From Rhizophagus irregularis (lineage: Eukaryota; Glomeromycota; Glomeromycetes; Glomerales; Glomeraceae): a stretch of DNA of 64,000 bases. Under the pieces are notes generated by a model that was given only the letters and a program-made list of their open reading frames with translations, was not told the origin of the DNA and searched no databases. Location of the stretch: the NCBI RefSeq assembly GCF_026210795.1, contig NC_089437.1, positions 4,278,001 through 4,342,000 of the forward strand. The letters are read 5' to 3'. Made by a program: the position numbers and the translations under genes. This document shows positions 24,970 through 36,250 of this stretch, in pieces; within the stretch, counting starts at the first letter, position 1; each line of letters opens with the position of its first letter.

Positions 24970-25919
24970 TTTATATATAGTTTATCTTTTATAATAACAA
25001 CTTTTAAATTTTATGAAAACTTGGTAATTTTATAGAATCTGCTACTCTTTTCTGGTTTTCTATACTTTTTTCCATTACACATTAGTAAAAAGATAGCAAA
25101 CTGTATCATCTTTCTTTAACATTATTTTATTTTTTCAATTAATATTTATATTTATTTATAAATAATTTAAATTCTGTTTATTAACTTTTACAAACTCAAA
25201 TTTACATTTTTTTTAATTTTAATTTTTAAATAAAATATATAAAATAATTATTTAAAATAATAAATAATTACTGGTAAAAATCTAATTCATGTATTAATTT
25301 AAAATTAAAAGTTATCAATTTAATAATATATTGGATTTTATATAGAATTTTTAAGAATGTTTGATTTAAATACTTTATAATTACAATTTTTTTGTAAAAC
25401 TATAACTATATAGATAGATTTTTTTTTATTTTTTTTTTTAAATGTTGAATCATGTACCATTTTATTAGAATATATTTGGATTACATAATAATCACAAATA
25501 TTCTATGAATGATAATACTTCCAGCTCCAGGCCAGTCTGATCAAACATTAGAACTATATAGATAGATCAATTACTCATAAATTTATATTTTTCATTATAT
25601 TATAAACAATCTTTATTATTATTTTTATTTTTTATTATTATTACAAATAATTTTTAATCTTAGTTTTTTTTTTTTTTAATATATGAACAGTTACTAACCA
25701 TTTTTTTCTTTTTTATAGATTTAGATAGATTTTTAAGGAGTAAAAAAGAGGTAACTAAATATGAATCTTGATTTTATTATTATTATTATTTTATTATTAT
25801 AAATGATTACTAATTATTCTTTATAGATTTAGTATTTCGAATAAATTTCTAAAAAATAGAAAAACCAAAAATTCATAAATAGAATCTTGATTTTTTAATA
25901 TTATAGAATATATTTGTGT
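24970..25919. other. AT-rich stretch without recognisable features
   Basis: About 950 bases of AT-rich sequence with TATA and ATT microsatellites; no gene or element ends recognised. Confidence 0.45.
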
Positions 25920-26665
25920 CTGAAATTATTTTAGTATTACGGAAATACGTAATTACGTAATTCTGTAATTATTAAGTAATTCATTAGAAAAACTCTGTAT
26001 TCCGTAATTGATTTCGGACTCCGTAATTAATTTCGTATTACAAAAATATTTGGCCAGAATTAGCCTTAATTTTAGCCGATTTATATATATAAACTTTAAC
26101 AAATAATAACTCGGCACTCAGTGATCCGTTTTGGATGATCTTACTACCATTTGATTCGTCTTGATAAGACGATTCTAATTGTAGTAAGATCATTTAAATC
26201 CAATCACTAGATCGCGATCTGATACCAATAACTTTTAAATATTTATAGCGTAATAGCTCCACCAATTTCAATGCTAGAAAGATGATCTTACCGCCATTAG
26301 AATCATCTCGTCATAACGAATCGAATGGTGGTAAATTCATTCAAATCTAATCACTAGATCGTGCTTCGACACCAAAATTCATTAAATGTTTATAGTAATT
26401 TTACTTCATCAATATCGGTGCTATAGAAATGAAACACATATCATTAGATTCGCCTCAATGAGACGAATCGAATGGTAGTAAGATCAGTAAGATCATCGAA
26501 ATCTGATCACTAGATCCCGAGATATTCGCAATTTCGCACTATTATGCAAATTTTGGAATTTCAGAATACGTAATTAATTTTGTAACACGTAATTAATTAC
26601 GTAATTACGTAATTAATTATGATTTCGTAATTTTGGATTTTGGATTTGCCAATTGAATTTTGAAA
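25920..26665. repeat. Element with GTAATTACG-rich inverted ends enclosing the 148-bp palindromic family
   Basis: Both ends are dense in ACGTAATTACGTAATT and related strings in inverted orientation. The centre (about 26100-26540) has three tandem units of about 145 bp. Each unit contains an imperfect palindrome (CTTACCRCCATT...GATTCGTC / GACGAATCGAATGGTGGTAAG) followed by AATCTAATCACTAGATC. The same unit family recurs at 28430-28795 (reverse) and 57905-58340. Confidence 0.75.
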
Positions 26666-27039
26666 ACAACTATATTATAGAATAATTACTAACTTTTTTT
26701 TTTAAAAAAAATTTTGGATAAGTTTCAAAGAATAATCAAAGATTTGTATATATGAATAGTATATAAATCATATAATTATAAAATTTAAATTTATTACATA
26801 ATTTAATTTTGAATTATTTATTTGTAATTTATTAAATAGATACTAATAATAATAATATAATTATAAATTTTTAAGCATTTAATAAATACAGTATATTTAA
26901 TAAATTTTTAATAATAAAAAATTGAAATAAATTTAGAAAAAATAGGTTATTGTTAGATTATTATAATTTACTTAAATTTTTAATGTTGGATATTTATAGT
27001 TGAATAATTAGTCAAAATTTAAAACCCTAAAATTTTATT
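26666..27039. other. AT-rich spacer
   Basis: About 370 bases of AT-only-like sequence between two repeats; nothing recognised. Confidence 0.4.
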
Positions 27040-27440
27040 AAAACATACTTAAAATAAATATCAATTTTAATTTATGATATACTTATAATATATTTAAAAT
27101 ATGCCTAAAATACTCTCAAAATATACTTTTAATGTACTTGATTTTTGCCCAAATAATTAAATTATACTTAAAATATGTTTTAAATATATAAAAAATACAT
27201 TTATATTATACTTAAATTTTAATTTAAGCATATTTTAAGAATATTTAAATATGTAAAAAATACATTTATATTATATTTAAGTTCTAGTTTAAATATATTT
27301 TAAGTATATTTTAAGTACTTGAGCATAAAAATCAAGTATATTAAAAGTATATTTTAAGAGTATTTTAGACATATTTTAAATATATTATAAGTATATCGTA
27401 AATTAAAATTGATATTTATTTTAAGTATATTTTAATAAAC
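27040..27440. repeat. 400-bp foldback (inverted repeat) element
   Basis: About 115-bp arms (27041-27155 and 27330-27438) are almost perfect reverse complements built on ATACTTAAAATA / TATTTTAAGTAT. They surround a spacer that itself carries shorter inverted repeats. It could form a long hairpin; it is probably a foldback MITE. Confidence 0.8.
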
Positions 27441-27443
27441 ATA

Positions 27444-28190
27444 TCCGCCGATCTGCAGAATTAACAAAATTCGTCATAATTAAGAAATTTGACAATAATT
27501 TAATAAAAATTAGGTAAATTAAGTTTTGCAAAAATGATCCCACTTGTACTACATGATCATATGACAGATATCAAGAAATTACTTCAATAAAAAGTAGCAT
27601 TAAAAAAATTTTTTTCTTTCGTAAACTCCCTATTAAACTCCTCATCAACTCCTCCATCAACTTTTCAACCAGTTTTTACATCAAGTAAATTTAGAATTTT
27701 TGCAAGTATATTAGTAATTATTTTACATTAGACAAAACTTGGAACTGTTTTTTTATTTTTTTTTTATAGTTTATAAAAAAAATTTATTTAGAAAGCAAAA
27801 TTATTCAAAAAAATCTTTCAATAAAGATATAACTCTAAATATTAATAACAATGATTTAGCGAAATTAAATTATGTATTGATTAGTTGTTTAATTATAATC
27901 TATTTGATATTTATTATTAATTATTTTTCAGTTAATTTTTTTTTGTATTTTTGTAAAGTTTTTCTTTCTTTTTTTAATAAACTAACTTTATAATATTTTT
28001 TTCCCTTTTTTCTAGAAACTCCTTCTACTAGTTTCAGGTTAAAGAGGTAAATATTTTGGGAGAGGTCTTAAAGGTTTTTTTTTATATATTTTTAACATTT
28101 TTTCTTACGTAGGAACGGGTTTTGATCAATTTTAATCAGTACTGCATCACATAATTGATGATCAGCAAATTCCACAAATCGGCAGATATG
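27444..28190. mobile_element. Candidate TIR element beside the foldback
   Basis: CATATCCGCCGATCTGCAGAA near 27441 is matched, with a few differences, by the reverse complement near 28163-28187 (CATATCTGCCGATTTGTGGAA). About 700 bases of non-coding sequence lie between. TTTTAAGTATATTTTAA occurs immediately outside both ends, which may mean insertion into or next to the foldback. No clear target duplication. Confidence 0.45.
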
Positions 28191-28429
28191 AATTTTAAGT
28201 ATATTTTAAGTGTAAAGACTTTTCATAGGGAAACTATTGACATCTGAATTGTACCAAAAATATTGACCTTAATTTGACGCAAATTAAATTACCATTAAAT
28301 CTATATTTAATTTAATTGAATTATTCTTTTTTGGTTAATAAATATTTCTTGATTTATATTTACTATACTATTTAACACTTTATTAAATTATTCAGTATTT
28401 AGTGATTATAAAAAAATAATTAATAACTT

Positions 28430-28795
28430 ATTGGAATTAAATTGAATGGTAATAAATTCATCTCTTTATAATCAATATTAATGGAGTTATTATTCAAAAT
28501 CCATTTAATATTTTTTAATTTCAAAAATTGATCTAATAATTGAATTTTAATGTATTTTATACTATTAGATTTATTTTATCAAGACAAATTAAATAGTAGC
28601 AATACCATCTCTCTATGATCAAAATTGGTAAAGTTACTACCTAAAAATCATTTAATATTTTTTATTAATTTTAAAAATTAATCTAGTAATTAGATTTGAT
28701 ATACTTTATATTATTAAAATTATTCTATTAAGAAAATTGAATAGTGGTAAGATTATTTCTCTATGATCAAGATTGGTAAAGTTATGATATAATAA
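28430..28795 (-). repeat. Degenerate inverse-orientation copies of the 148-bp palindromic family
   Basis: At least two and a half tandem units, reverse oriented relative to 57905-58340. The order of the blocks AACTTTACCAATTTTGATC, AGAGAGATGG, ACTATTTAATTTGTCTTG, CTAATAGTATAAAATAC, TTATTAGATCAATTTTTG is preserved. It is more AT-mutated than the other arrays, suggesting older age. Confidence 0.7.
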
Positions 28796-28799
28796 AAAT

Positions 28800-28990
28800 T
28801 TAAATATAATTCTAATTAAAATTATATTTAGTTTTTTTTTTTAATTACAATGCATTTGATAGTTTATTAAATATAAATTAAAGCTAATTACAAATGTATA
28901 GAACTCTAAATAACTATCTAATATCATTAACTACTAAACTACTCGTCATGCATTAAAGCATCTTACATGTATACTGTCGGATGATTACTT
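28800..28990. repeat. Dispersed repeat C, copy 1
   Basis: Blocks shared with 36060-36250 in the same order: TTTAATAATTTATTAAATA-like start, ATCTAATATYATTAAYTA, CTACTCGTCAT / CCACTTGTCAT, and a GTGTACACTGTCAGATGGTTA / ATGTATACTGTCGGATGATTA end. Non-coding; element type unknown. Confidence 0.6.
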
Positions 28991-29057
28991 TTGCTCAGAG
29001 GGTAAGGAAAGTTTGAAACTTCCTATCTTAGTGTAAATGCCCCTCTTTCTTCTATAC

Positions 29058-29225
29058 ATGCCACTCGAATTATTTTGGACTGCCGTAATTATAAGTAAAA
29101 TCCCAAATTCAATTATGGCATCCCAAATTATTTTGGCATTTTACATAGTAAATTATATATAAACTGAATGAATTATGGCATTCCAAATTATAATTATGGC
29201 ATCCCAAAATAATTTGGGCAGCATG
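29058..29225. mobile_element. MITE family B, intact copy (168 bp)
   Basis: Ends CATGCCACTCGAATTATTTTGG and CCAAAATAATTTGGGCAGCATG are inverted. TATA flanks both sides (29054-29057 and 29226-29229). Nearly identical to the copy at 31296-31464. Confidence 0.85.
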
Positions 29226-29361
29226 TATACTTTCTTCATAAGGTGATTACAGGACTCACAATTATATTTAGTTTTAGTTAAAATTATAATATATATATAT
29301 ATATAAGAAAATTTTTATATAGTAACATCTCTTTATAGTCATCTAATATAGATTATTCTAA

Positions 29362-29928
29362 GGGCGTACCAGAAATCAGCTGATTTGAAAAGGGTGGAAA
29401 AGTTAAGCTTCAAATCAGATCTATATATATCATGTGACATTTATATATCTAAATATAAATATAAGTAATTTAATTATTTTTATATATAATTACTATGATG
29501 CAATTATCTTGACTTCTAGTAATCCAATTTTAATAAACTTTTTTTTTAATTTATAGCTCTAATTTAGTTTTACAAATCTAGTTTTACAAAATAAAAAAAA
29601 GTTTATTCAAATTGAATCACTAGAAGCCAAGATAATTGTATTTATATTATAATAATTATTATAATGCAATTATCTTGACTTCTAGTAATCCAATTTTAAT
29701 AAACTTTTTTTTTAATTTATAGTACTCATTTAACTTTAAAAATCTAGCTTTGCAAAACAAAAAAAAAGTTTGTTCAAATTGAATCATTAGAAGCCAAAAT
29801 AATTACATAATACTAATTATTATGTATAATATTTAATAGTAATAATTTTTTTAGCCAATCAGATTTCAATCAGATGGGGTAGAGGTTAAGGCTAGTAATT
29901 GAGAGAAATTAGCTGATTTTTGGTATGC
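29362..29928. mobile_element. 567-bp TIR element containing two tandem hairpins
   Basis: TIRs (GCGTACCAGAAATCAGCTGA against GCATACCAAAAATCAGCTAA) are flanked by TTCTAA on both sides (29356-29361 and 29929-29934). If extended to 8 bases the duplication has two mismatches. Inside, two near-identical inverted-repeat units (about 29482-29660 and 29655-29830) carry CTTGACTTCTAGTAATCC and its complement. A related hairpin occurs at 56740-56870. Confidence 0.7.
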
Positions 29929-29934
29929 TTCTAA

Positions 29935-30862
29935 ATGTATGATTATCCTTTAAACTGTTTTGCAAGCAAATTTGCCTATAATTTTTAAATTAAGATAAAT
30001 AACACTATAAAAAATTCTTTAATTTTGTCCAGATTGTCAGTAGATTGTCACATAATTTTGCAGCCAAATTGATCTACATTCTAGCCATAAATTGTATAAG
30101 TTAGATATGCAGTTGATCATTAAAATTGAATGAGAAATTAACCCACAAAATAGAACCCTGGATATTACATATATAACTCACATTTGAGTTTTAACAAATT
30201 CAATCAAAATTAGGTTAAACTTATAATTTTAGATGAAGAAAATTGATTGAAAATTAATTAATAGTTATAATTATGAGTTTTAGCAAATTGTGTTGATTTT
30301 ACAAAGTCATATTTTATTTTTGAGCAAATTGGTACTTTTTTTAAAACTTTTTTTTTTTAACTTTTATAGATAATATTTTTAAAAATATAAGTTTTAGGGT
30401 CTAGTAGAACTCCAAATAATACTAATATAACTCACAAGTAAACTTTAAATACTGAAGTAAAGATACATTTTATGACATAACTCTATCAATATTAAAGCTA
30501 GGAATTCGATTTTACTATTATTAGAATCCTCTTATTGAGACAAATCCAATGATATAAATTTTATTAAAATTGAACTACTAGTTATGTCAAAAATAGGGGT
30601 ATGTAGAATAATGAAATTTTGAAAATACTCTGTAATACGCAACTTTTGAAAAATTTTAATATAAACTCTACGCAAACTCAAATGTAAGTTGTAGAAGATC
30701 TTCGTAACTCTTTTTCCGTTCCCCTTCTGGGGTTAAATAATTAAAACAAATTTAAATATTTTTCTTCGTCTCTATAGGGTTTCTTGGCAGTTACCTGAGA
30801 CAATTTTCCCCCTTTTATTTACTTTTGTTTAATATTATTTTATTTGATAATATTGAGTGGTT
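29935..30862. other. AT-rich region upstream of the interrupted ORF
   Basis: Contains one copy of the GAATCCTCTTATTGAGACAAATCC palindrome (near 30520) and a short TACGCA-bearing segment (30630-30680) resembling the motif inside the 69-589 element. The last 150 bases before 30863 are less AT-rich and probably 5' flank of the next ORF. Confidence 0.45.
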
Positions 30863-31836
30863 ATGTGTCTTAACAAAGGTTTACACGAAGAAGATTCTGA
30901 CAATGATGAGGATGACCCTTGCCTTATCCTTCAGCTTATTTCTCTTCAGGTTCAATATTCTCACAATCTCCCTTACATCAGAAAATATCTTTTATTTCAT
31001 AGAGCTCGTTATGAGCCCTTTATTAACACTCCTTTTTGGAATACTTTATCATCATTTACTCAGAAATTTATTTCTGATGTATATGCTAAAAAAAAGGATA
31101 TTCAGTTTACTTCCTATGAAAGATCGACCTCTGATTATCCTATTACACCAATCAGTTCATCTACGGATCTTTTTGTTGATAACTCATTTAAGAGTCTCGT
31201 TCCTGCTGATCTGAATTCCCATAATGTAGATTATTTGGATAGTTCCCTTGAAAATATGGGTTCTTCAGATATTTTTTTTGGTGATATTATTTATACATGC
31301 CACCCAAATTATTTTGGACTGCCGTAATTATAAGTAAAATCCCAAATTCAATTATGGCATCCCAAATTATTTTGGCACTTTATATAGTAAATTATATATA
31401 AACCGAATGAATTATGACATCCCAAATTATAATTATGGCATCCCAAAATAATTTGGGTAGCATGTATAATATTATTTCTCTGGCTATTAATTGGAATAAT
31501 TACCTCGATCCTAATGTTGATGAAGATGAATTAATTGAGGATGACCTAAGAATAGATGAATTTATGGGTATAATGTATGCTGCATTTGGTCTTCCTCTAG
31601 TTCCATCAACTCTTTTTCGTCCTTCTTCTCCCATTTTGGCCTCCTATGATGATACAAGTTTGATATTTTTATCTGATTCGAATGATGAACTTTCAGATTT
31701 TGATGATGAATCTTCTTTCCTGTCTTTCGATGACGAAACTTTAATGTATTATGAAACTGAATGGATAGAGTTATTTTTTTATTCAGTTTGTTTTTCCTTT
31801 ATTCCGCTTTATATACTTTGCTTTGGATTTGACTGA
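30863..31836 (+). pseudogene. Uncharacterised acidic protein gene split by a MITE
   Basis: An ATG at 30863 opens MCLNKGLHEEDSDNDEDD and continues to the MITE at 31296. Beyond it the frame is shifted, but deleting 173 bases (the 169-bp MITE plus one TATA) restores one frame (FFGDIIY then NIISLAINWNNYLDP) through to 31836. The joined protein would be about 266 residues: acidic, with YLLFHRARYEPF, a Ser/Asp-rich centre, SDSNDELSDFDDESS, and a hydrophobic C-terminus (FFYSVCFSFIPLYILCFG). I do not recognise it. Base composition is richer than its surroundings and resembles the LINE at 58.4 kb, so it may itself be element-derived. It is probably inactive at present. Confidence 0.6.
31296..31464. 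mobile_element. MITE family B, intact copy inside an ORF (169 bp)
   Basis: CATGCCACCCAAATTATTTT and AAAATAATTTGGGTAGCATG ends form the TIR. TATA lies on both sides (31292-31295 and 31465-31468). Nearly the same sequence as 29058-29225, so movement was recent relative to other repeats here. Confidence 0.9.
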
Positions 31837-32937
31837 GATCTCTTCAAAACAACTTCCTGCTCCTTTGTCTCTGCCCTTCTTCCTTGACTTAAGGGTCATT
31901 TATGGACGTCGGTTATTTTGGAAACTTTTTATATGATTTTCAGGTTTTGGAATAGTCTTAGTTTCTCCTTCTTTTTTTGTCTGCAGATTTTAAATTTTAT
32001 GATAGACTGTATTATCTTCATCCTTCCATTTATGATTAAATAACTCGCTTTGCGTGTTTATTTGAAATATATACTGGACATTTTGTATTTACTTGCAGAA
32101 TATTGGATTTTCTGCAATGTATTTATATAGTGTCATTTTCTATTAAATTTCTTTTTATAGCTAATATGCATTACTCTTTCTCAGCCGATATGCTTCCTTT
32201 CTCGCTACAAATTTGTGACCCTGGCCTTTTTAGGATTTTATTATCTGCTGGGGTTGTCAGAGTAATTGAACAGTCCTTGTCTGAACTTATATGTTAGCCT
32301 TTGTTGCCATGGATTGAAATTGTTTAGACCTGGGTAATTGACCTGAAATTTTGCTATTTGTGGTTTAAAGTTGAGGTATACGAATTAGGAGTTTATAGTT
32401 TGGCTTTCTTCTCTATATGTACTTTTTCGTATGACTATTTCATTTTTGTTTTTTCTTATGTTTGTTATCTTTTGTATATATTTTGAGTGCGCATAATAAT
32501 TAATAAAGTATGACTGTTAGTACTTCAAATGTGAATTGTATCAGTATTGTTTGAGATTCTAGTCTAGTTATATTTTGGCCAAAATTAAGTATAATTCTGG
32601 CCAAAATTAAGCATAATGCAGATCAAAATTAAGCATAATGCAGATCAAAAACTATCTGATTAGTTTCGCAACATTTTATTTTTTAATAATTATTTATATT
32701 TAATTTATTATTTTTATTAATTATTATTTTATCTATAATCTACATATTTTTAATTATAAATTATAAAAATTAACAGTTTAATTTACATTAATTAATTATT
32801 TTTTTATTGATAATAAAAAAAAAGACTGTTAATTTTGGTAAATTAACAATTAAATTTACTGATTTACAAATAATTTGAATAAACTGAAATTATATTTTAT
32901 TAAGCAAATTTAAACCTATATTATTTAGAATTTTACT
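31837..32937. other. 3' flank and AT-rich spacer
   Basis: Down to about 32530 the composition is like the preceding ORF (a possible long 3' UTR ending near AATTAATAAAGTATGACTG). It then contains a short tandem of about 26-bp GCCAAAATTAAGCATAAT-type units (32576-32652) and AT-only sequence up to the composite element. No credible ORF. Confidence 0.4.
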
Positions 32938-33209
32938 TAGTGTTCTGAACGGATTGAATCAGATCAGATTTGAAATAAATCTAATCTGATCTGAATTCAG
33001 ATAAAAAAAATTGGATTTAATCTGATCTGAATTCGGATTAAAAATAATTGGATTCAATCCAATCTGAATCCGAAATGAACTTGATTTGATTCAGTTTGAA
33101 TTCAATTCAGATAAAACTAATCTGATTTGAATCTGATCTGAATCAGATATTAAAAGTATGGTTCACAACATTTAAAGCTCCTAACGTTTCAGGCTAAACT
33201 GGGAAACCG

Positions 33210-34550
33210 ATCTGAAACTGGCTCAAAATTCGGTTCAGTTCAGTTCGGATATTAGAACTGAAAAACCGGCGGTTTAGTTCAGTTTAATCTGATTTTTTAT
33301 AAAAATGTGAAAAATCAAATAGCCGCCCATCTAGTGATTGTACAAAGTTGAGCCATATATCATTGGATTCGTTTCGATGAGACGCGTTGAATAATGGTAA
33401 GATCACGTTTCTTTAGCATCGATGCATGCATGTACTAGCACCTACGCTAAATAATTTTTCAATAATTGGAATTATCAAGCTATCTATCGATGCTGCAGGC
33501 ATGATCTTAGCGTCATTTGACGCGTCTCAGTGAAATGAATCCAATGAATATAAATTCGTCCATGTATGACCACTAGATGGAGAATAATGTCAAGTTTCGC
33601 ATTTTTTTAAAATTTTGGGTGTTAAAAATTAAAAATTCCGATACATGAATTTATTCGTTGTCCAATGGTCGTACAAATATGAATTAGAACTCATTGGATT
33701 CGTCTCGATGAGACGAGCCGAATGGTGGTAAGATCACGTCTTTAGCATCAATAGATAGCTTGCCAATGCCAATTTTTTATAAATTATTTAGCATGAATTA
33801 ACTTACGATATATTGATGCTAGAGACATGATCTCACCACCATTCGACTCGTCTCATCGAGACAAATCCAATGATATATGGCTCGACTTTGTACGACCATT
33901 GAATGACGAATAAATTCATGTATCAGAATTTTTAATTTTTAACGCCCAAAAATTTTAAAAAAATGCGAAACTTGACATTATTCGCCATCCAGTGGTCGTA
34001 TACAGACGAATTTATATTCATTGGATTCATCTCACTGAAACGCGTCGAATGACGCTAAGATCATGTCTCTAGCATCGATAGATAGCTTAATAATTCCAAT
34101 TATTGAAAAATCATTTAGCGTGGGTTAACGTGTGATCTATCGATGCTAGAGATATGATCTTACCACCATTCGACGCGTCTTGTTGAAATGAATCCAATTA
34201 CAGTTAGACCTCTATAATTGCACTCTCCATAATTGCACCCACTATGTATACCCTCTCTAAATGCACCCTCTGGTTCGGTCCCAAGTTTATATGATCTCTA
34301 ATTATTTTACCTCTATAAATGCACACCCTCTTTAAATGCACTATTTTAAAAATTATGCACATGGTCCCAAGGGGTGTGCAATTATGGAGGTCTGACTGTA
34401 TATATGGCTCAACTTTGTACGATCACTAGATAAGCGGCTATTTGATTTTTCGCATTTTTATAAAAATCAGATTAAACTGAACTGAACCGCCGGTTTTTTG
34501 GTTTGGTTCTTACAGATTTCAGCTCTAATCTGAACCATCTATAATCCGGA
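33210..34550. repeat. Large nested palindrome inside the composite element
   Basis: The left arm (AACCGGCGGTTTAGTTCAG, AAATAGCCGCCCATCTAGTG, GTACAAAGTTGAGCCATATA) is reverse-complemented at about 34403-34500. Four to six further copies of the ATTGGATTCGTCTCGATGAG / CTCATCGAGACAAATCCAAT block, alternating in orientation, fill the space with ATCGATAGATAGCTT and CTTGACATTATTCGCC segments. Confidence 0.75.
34201..34398. mobile_element. 198-bp pogo/Tc1-type MITE with TA target duplication
   Basis: TIRs CAGTTAGACCTCTATAATTG and (complement) CAGTCAGACCTCCATAATTG are flanked by TA on both sides. CAGT-start TIRs with TA duplication fit pogo/Tc1-mariner elements. It interrupts the right arm of the palindrome, so it inserted after that arm formed. 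Confidence 0.85.
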
Positions 34551-34599
34551 CCAAACCGACCCGTTCGAAGCTTTAGCAACATTTTTTTAAAGATTTGTT

Positions 34600-35045
34600 T
34601 AATAAAAATATTGTGAAATGGTTTTAATTTCAATTTAACTAAAAAAACTGTTTCGCAACAGTTTATTAATGAATTTAATAAAAACTGTTGTGTGAAATGG
34701 TTTATATAACTAAAAAAACTGTTTCACAACAGTTTATTAACGAATTTAATATAAACTGTTGCGAAATGGTTTATATAACTAAAAAAAACTGTTTTGCAAC
34801 GGTTTTTTAAATTGTTTTAAATAAAAACTGTTGTGAAATGATTTATATAACTAAAAAACTATTGCAAAATAGTTTATATAACTAAAAAAAACTATTTCAC
34901 AACAGTTTTTTTAATGAATTTAATATAAACCATTGCAAAACAGTTTATATAACTAAAAAAACTATTGCGAAATGGTTTATAACTAAAAAAACTGTTTCGC
35001 AACAGTTTTTTAAATTGTTTTAATAAAAAACATTGCGTAAAACAT
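34600..35045. repeat. Tandem array of ACTGTTTCGCAACAGT hairpin units
   Basis: About eight units of variable length (roughly 55-70 bp), each with AACTAAAAAAACTGTTTCGC and an inverted AAACTGTTGYGAAATGG. Similar in design, though not in sequence, to the array at 51120-51470. Confidence 0.8.
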
Positions 35046-35353
35046 TTTTTATTCAGATCTGATCCAGATCTGATCAAACCTGATTCGATCTAATCTGATT
35101 TAAATAAATAACTGATCCGATTCAATCCGTAACAGATCAAATTTTTTTGATTTGAATCAGATCACGGATCATAAAAAATCTGGTCTGATCTGATCTGTTT
35201 TAGATCAGATCTGTGGATACGAATCAGATCAGATTTTTTTCGGAATACTAATTTTATTACAGTGTATACAACTTAGTCTAAGCAATCATTAAATTTGATG
35301 AAATTTAAATTACTATTATTCATTCAAAAAAAAAATAAACATAAAGTATCATG

Positions 35354-35923
35354 GGTCAAAAAGTGAAAAATCAGGCATTAATCAGCCACTAATCGGTCAC
35401 CAATTAGGTAGCTGATTGGTAACTGATTGGTGATTGATTGGTAATTGATTGGTAACTGATTGGCATTTTTGCCAAATATCATTACCAATTAAGCAGTTTG
35501 CTAATTTTTAATCTAGTGATCAGAAAAGAATAAAATATAGTTTATTGGAATCACCTTAATAAGACGAATCTAATAGTAGTAAAATTGCATTTTTAGGATT
35601 AATACTTGATGTGATATTAAGTAAAATATAAAAATAAAAATGTATCATTTATATTTTATTTAATTTTTTATTAACTATTAATCCTAAAAATGTGATTTTA
35701 CTACCATTAGATTTGTTTTGTTGAGATAATTTCAATGAGCTATATTTCATTTCTTTCTGATCACTGGATCAAAAGCTTGGGAAAACTACTTGGATTGGCA
35801 ATGCAATAAATTTTAAGAAATAAAAATGCTAATCCAGTTTCACTTCAACTTAGTCCACTAATCAGTTATCTGATTGGCGACTGATTGGTGACTGATTGAT
35901 ACCTAATTTTTTACTTTTTAATC
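35354..35923. mobile_element. MITE family A, copy 2
   Basis: Same block order as 24132-24744: GGTCAAAAAGTGAAAAATC, tandem TGATTGGTAACTGATTGG, TTTGCCAAATATC, AATCTAGTGATCAG, a GACGAATCTAATAGTAG palindrome, and an inverted right arm ending ACTTTTTAATC. The right arm is partly scrambled around 35780-35850. Confidence 0.8.
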
Positions 35924-36059
35924 TGTGTATAAATATATAATGATAAACCAGATTAAGCTTAATTAAACTAACTATATTTTTAAATTTCTTATAAAGTATT
36001 TTTTAATAAAATAGTAGCAATTTAAAGTTGAAATATTTTACTATTAAATTAAATATTTT

Positions 36060-36250
36060 TTTTTTTTTTGCCGCAGCGCATTTAATAATTTATTAAATAA
36101 AATTATAATTCATAAATACATAAAGTAAAATATATAAAACTATATTCTATCTAATATTATTAATTATTAAACCACTTGTCATAATATAAAATTACCCCAC
36201 GTGTACACTGTCAGATGGTTATTTAACTCAGTAGGTGGACCACGTGTAGA
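36060..36250. repeat. Dispersed repeat C, copy 2
   Basis: Counterpart of 28800-28990, ending GTGTACACTGTCAGATGG. Confidence 0.6.

Larger units (their letters stand above)
32938..35250. mobile_element. 2.3-kb composite palindromic element with GATCAGAT-rich arms
   Basis: Ends TAGTGTTCTGAAC and (complement) TAGTATTCCGAAA are flanked by ATTTTACT (32930-32937) and ATTTTATT (35251-35258), an 8-bp duplication with one mismatch. Outer arms of about 240 bp are saturated with AATCTGATCTGAATC. Inside is a nested palindrome (33210-34550) and a tandem array (34600-35045). No protein is coded. A second MITE (34201-34398) sits in the right arm. Confidence 0.65.

Noticed and set aside
32103-32297. 64-codon ORF after the MITE-split gene
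   Set aside because: No features beyond an open frame; lies in probable 3' flank.
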